Source of the DNA: Crenobacter oryzisoli
Lineage (GTDB): Bacteria; Pseudomonadota; Gammaproteobacteria; Burkholderiales; Chromobacteriaceae
Direction: 5' to 3'
DNA length: 64,000 nt
NCBI RefSeq assembly: GCF_030385785.1
Contig: NZ_JAUEDK010000009.1
Coordinates: 1 to 64,000, forward strand
In this document: piece after piece, positions 61,544 through 64,000 of the stretch
How the letters are laid out: each line of letters starts with the position of its first letter
Numbering within the stretch: the stretch's first letter is position 1
Notes under the pieces: model-generated
Told to the model about the DNA's origin: nothing
Seen by the model: the letters and a program-made list of their open reading frames with translations, nothing else
The model's database searches: none
Made by a program: the position numbers and the translations under genes

Positions 61544-62053
61544 ATGAGCGAAACCTATCTGTTCCCCGGCTGGTGGCGGCGTCTGGCCAGCCTACTCTAC
61601 GAACTACTGCTGATCACCGCCGTGCTACTCGGTGCCAGCGCCGCATACACCCCGCTAATCACCTGGCTCGGCCACTCGCCGCTGCTCGACCTGGGCCAGC
61701 AGCTATGGCAGGTGCTGCTGCTGTTCGGCTATTTCGGCTATGCCTGGACTCGCTCCGGCCAGACGGTGGCGATGAAGACCTGGCGATTGAAGCTGATCGG
61801 AGCGCACGGCGCACCGCTTGACTGGCCCCGCGCCGCGCTGCGCTACCTGATCGCGCTGGCTCTGTTCGCCGGCATGCCGCTGATCGCCTACAAGGGCTTG
61901 GCCGTAGAGCTTGGCGCCGGCAAGCATGCGCTGACCGCTGCGCTCTTGTGGTGGATCGTACCGCTCGGCTTCGCCTATTTCGACCCGGAAAAGCAGTTCC
62001 TGCACGACCGCCTCGCCGGCACCCGGCTGGTGCGCGTCAAGCCGACACGCTAA
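61544..62053 (+). CDS. RDD-family membrane protein
   Basis: This is a 169-residue protein with three or four membrane helices (LASLLYELLLITAVLLGASA, LLLFGYFGYAW, ALRYLIALALFAGMPL, ALLWWIVPLGFAYF). The family residues appear as WRRLASLLYE (Arg, with Tyr-Glu where RDD has Asp) and FLHDRLAGTRLV (Asp-Arg-Leu-Ala-Gly-Thr). Last gene of the sigma-factor block, 15 bp after DUF3106. Role unknown. Confidence 0.85.
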   Translation: MSETYLFPGWWRRLASLLYELLLITAVLLGASAAYTPLITWLGHSPLLDLGQQLWQVLLLFGYFGYAWTRSGQTVAMKTWRLKLIGAHGAPLDWPRAALRYLIALALFAGMPLIAYKGLAVELGAGKHALTAALLWWIVPLGFAYFDPEKQFLHDRLAGTRLVRVKPTR

Positions 62054-62196
62054 GAGCCCCCATGCCGCCGCCATTCGGGCAGCATCGCCTTCGGCGCGAT
62101 CGGCTACATGCCGATCAGGCTGTTGATCGGATCGCGCCGACTGCCGACGCTGCTCCCTGAGCGCGACCTGCTCCTGTAAGCCGATTCGATCAACGA

Positions 62197-62226
62197 AAAA
62201 CGGGCGCGCCTTGGCGTGCCCGTTTC
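62197..62226. terminator. Bidirectional terminator between RDD gene and guaD
   Basis: AAACGGGC and GCCCGTTT enclose an inner partially paired GCGCC/TTGGCGT segment. A-tract on one side and TTTCGTC on the other. It separates the convergent genes. Confidence 0.75.
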
Positions 62227-62260
62227 GTCACCCCACAGCTACGGCGGGACTCAGGTTCAC

Positions 62261-63565
62261 TCAGTCGCGGCCGTACACCTTGTTGCCGGCGACGTAGGTG
62301 GCGGCGATCGCGCGGTCGTCGCCCATCGTCATCTGGATGAACAGCGCCTCTTCGATGTCTTTGCAGTACTTCATCCGGTAGTCGATGATCGGCGTGCTGT
62401 GCAGATCGATCACCGCAAGATCGGCCTCGAAGCCCGGAGCGATGGTGCCGATCTTGTCGGCAAGACCGAGTGCCTCGGCGGTGCCGCGGCTGGCCAGGTA
62501 GAACGCATGGCCAGCCGACAGCGCATTGCCGTTCAGTTGGGCGGCCTTGTACGCCTCGTTCAGCGTCTGCAGCATCGAGAAGCTGGTGCCGGCGCCCAGG
62601 TCGGTCGCGAGACCCACGCGGATCGGACGGCTCGGGTCCTTGGCCTTCTTGACGTTGAACGCGCCGGAGCCCAGGAAGAAGTTGGACGTCGGGCAGTGCG
62701 CGACGGCCGCCTTGGTGTCGGCGAAGATGTCTAGCTCTTCGTCGGTCAGGTGGATGCCGTGGCCGTAGATCGCGCGCTCACGCATCAGGCCGTACTTGTG
62801 GTACACGCTGGTGTAGCTGCCGCATTCCGGATACAACGACTTCACCCACTCGACTTCGTTGACGTTCTCGGACACGTGCGACTGGATCAGCGCGGTCGGG
62901 AAGTCGCGGGCCAGCTGGCCGACCATCTCGAGCTGTTCCGGGGTCGAGGTCGGCGCGAAGCGCGGGGTGATCACGTATTCGTTACGGCCGTTGCCATGCC
63001 ATTTCTTGGCGAGCGCGGCCGATTCGTCGTAGGCGCGCTGCGGGGTGTCGAGCAGCGCTTCCGGCGCGAAACGGTCCATGCAGATCTTGCCGGCCTGCAC
63101 GCGCATATTGTAGCGGCTGGCCACCTCGAAGAACGCGTCGACCGACTGCGGGTAGACGGTACAGTAGACGGTGGCGCTGGTGACGCCGTTCTTCAGCTGT
63201 TCGCGCAGGAACACCTCGGCCACCTCGGTGGCGTGCTCCTTCTGGGCGAACTGCTGCTCGGCGATGAAGGTGTAATTGTTGAGCCAGTCGAGCAGCTGCT
63301 CGCCGTAGGCGCCGATGATCTGGGTCTGCGGGTAGTGCACGTGGCTGTCGATGAAGCCAGGCACGATGATGCTGTTCTTGTATTCGGTAACCTCTACGCC
63401 GGCCGGCAGCGCTGCAATCAGGTCACTCGCCTTGCCCACCGCGGTGATCTTGCCACCGTCCATTACGATCAGCGCGTCGGACTCGTAGACCATACAGTCC
63501 TTGAGGTCGCGCTGGAATGGATCGTCCTTGAAGGTCAGCATTGCGCCACGAATCGCAGTCTGCAT
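62261..63565 (-). CDS. guaD: Guanine deaminase
   Basis: This is a 434-residue amidohydrolase converting guanine to xanthine. IVPGFIDSHVHYPQT supplies the zinc His pair, LIQSHVSENVNEVEW the third His and Glu, YGHGIHLTDEEL the next His, and LATDLGAGTSFSMLQTL the catalytic Asp. AAGGAGCAAGAA precedes the ATG at 63565, and a TATTAT lies just upstream. With xpt elsewhere in the window it supports guanine salvage and catabolism. Confidence 0.94.
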   Translation of the reverse strand: MQTAIRGAMLTFKDDPFQRDLKDCMVYESDALIVMDGGKITAVGKASDLIAALPAGVEVTEYKNSIIVPGFIDSHVHYPQTQIIGAYGEQLLDWLNNYTFIAEQQFAQKEHATEVAEVFLREQLKNGVTSATVYCTVYPQSVDAFFEVASRYNMRVQAGKICMDRFAPEALLDTPQRAYDESAALAKKWHGNGRNEYVITPRFAPTSTPEQLEMVGQLARDFPTALIQSHVSENVNEVEWVKSLYPECGSYTSVYHKYGLMRERAIYGHGIHLTDEELDIFADTKAAVAHCPTSNFFLGSGAFNVKKAKDPSRPIRVGLATDLGAGTSFSMLQTLNEAYKAAQLNGNALSAGHAFYLASRGTAEALGLADKIGTIAPGFEADLAVIDLHSTPIIDYRMKYCKDIEEALFIQMTMGDDRAIAATYVAGNKVYGRD

Positions 63566-63884
63566 TTCTTGCTCCTTGTATAATATTGTCATTACTCGCA
63601 TGGAATTTACTTCCCATCCAGGTTTCCATGCCATTCGGCCCCGATCCAGCTTTCCACTATTCCTTTGATATCACGGCGAATTTCACGTCGAAGTGGTTGA
63701 GCCGGGGGTAGAAGTCGTCTCCACCCGAAGCATGCCACGAATTATTGCTTCATATCAAAATTCTTTGTGTTGATTTATACCTATATAAGTTGCTTTCGAT
63801 TGAATAATTTATCTGTTGCTAAAGTGTTCCAATCTGCTTTAAATAGCGCTTTCCCACCCAAGAACCATAAGCAGTCAGAGAGCC
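63566..63884. other. Divergent control region between guaD and a MarR-type gene
   Basis: These 319 bp hold no gene. The half nearest guaD is GC-rich. The stretch from about 63740 to 63850 is strongly AT-rich with several -10-like boxes (TATATA near 63781, TTATCT near 63811). I see no strong palindrome. The MarR-type regulator may act here on both genes. Confidence 0.55.
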
Positions 63885-64000
63885 ATGTCCAATAAAACAG
63901 ACCACGTTGACCACATCGTCGCCCGCTGGCGTGAGGTCCGCCCGGATCTGGACCCTTCCAGTACCGAAGTCATCGGACGCATCGTCCGTCTCGAATATTT
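63885..64000 (+). CDS. MarR-family transcriptional regulator, N-terminal part (runs off window end)
   Basis: Only the first 38 residues are in the window: MSNKTDHVDHIVARWREVRP, then DLDPSSTEVIGRIVRLEY. This is the usual N-terminal dimer helix of a MarR subgroup (D-H-I-xx-W-xx-x-RPDLDxxxxEVIGRixRL). Divergent from guaD. The DNA-binding domain lies outside, so its function is a family-level call. Confidence 0.75.
   Translation, partial: MSNKTDHVDHIVARWREVRPDLDPSSTEVIGRIVRLEY

Overview
The window is about 64 kb of GC-rich chromosome from a betaproteobacterium. The best fit is the Neisseriales/Chromobacteriaceae group, judged from gene content and order (a complete atp operon beside parAB-rsmG-mnmG, a DeoR gene between glmU and glmS, a sigma factor-DUF3619-DUF3106-RDD module, and a cox-ctaG-DUF2970-coxC-DUF2909-SURF1 cluster). 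I cannot name the genus from sequence alone. Almost all genes are housekeeping. The exception is the first 5.4 kb, which looks accessory.

Layout. (a) 1-5.4 kb: an accessory segment with an IS630 transposase end, a CynX-type exporter, a tautomerase, a possible thioesterase remnant, a 6PGDH-like reductase, a phosphopantetheinyl transferase and a TetR regulator. It ends 21 bp past the glmS stop codon in a terminus that looks like the end of a Tn7-like transposon (attTn7 position). (b) 5.4-9.6 kb: glmS, a DeoR-type regulator and glmU, for UDP-GlcNAc synthesis. (c) 9.6-16.7 kb: atpIBEFHAGDC with a clear sigma70 promoter and terminator. (d) 16.7-20.9 kb: parB, parA, rsmG and mnmG, an origin-proximal set. 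(e) 21-31.9 kb: olsB, trmO, a Tim44-like protein, a degenerate EAL protein, the dolP-diaA-yraN-lpoA / rsmI block, tRNA-Leu(CAA), a minimal ProQ, tatD and a chemoreceptor. (f) 31.9-50.7 kb: one long leftward run holding the cytochrome c oxidase and assembly genes, a PilZ protein, the his operon with a broken glyoxalase gene inside it, a HIT protein and tatABC. (g) 50.9-60.2 kb: a lipoprotein, xpt, bioD, leuA, pssA/psd and ilvBNC, i.e. branched-chain amino acid and phosphatidylethanolamine synthesis. (h) 60.2-64 kb: the sigma-factor module, guaD and the start of a MarR regulator.

The most interesting observation is leuA. Its reading frame continues upstream without a stop into a roughly 83-residue Cro-like helix-turn-helix domain. 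Two matching operator-like repeats with the core TTGGACAT(A/C)TGGTC flank its promoter; one overlaps the -35 box and the other lies 73-74 bp away, close to seven helical turns. This suggests that the enzyme, or a longer isoform of it, represses its own gene. Second is the Tn7-like terminus next to glmS, with two 17-bp repeats in 20-bp phase and a third copy at 343-359. Third is a DeoR autoregulation site made of two TTTCGTTTCG repeats exactly 20 bp apart over its own start codon. All functional statements rest on reading motifs and context; no database search was possible.
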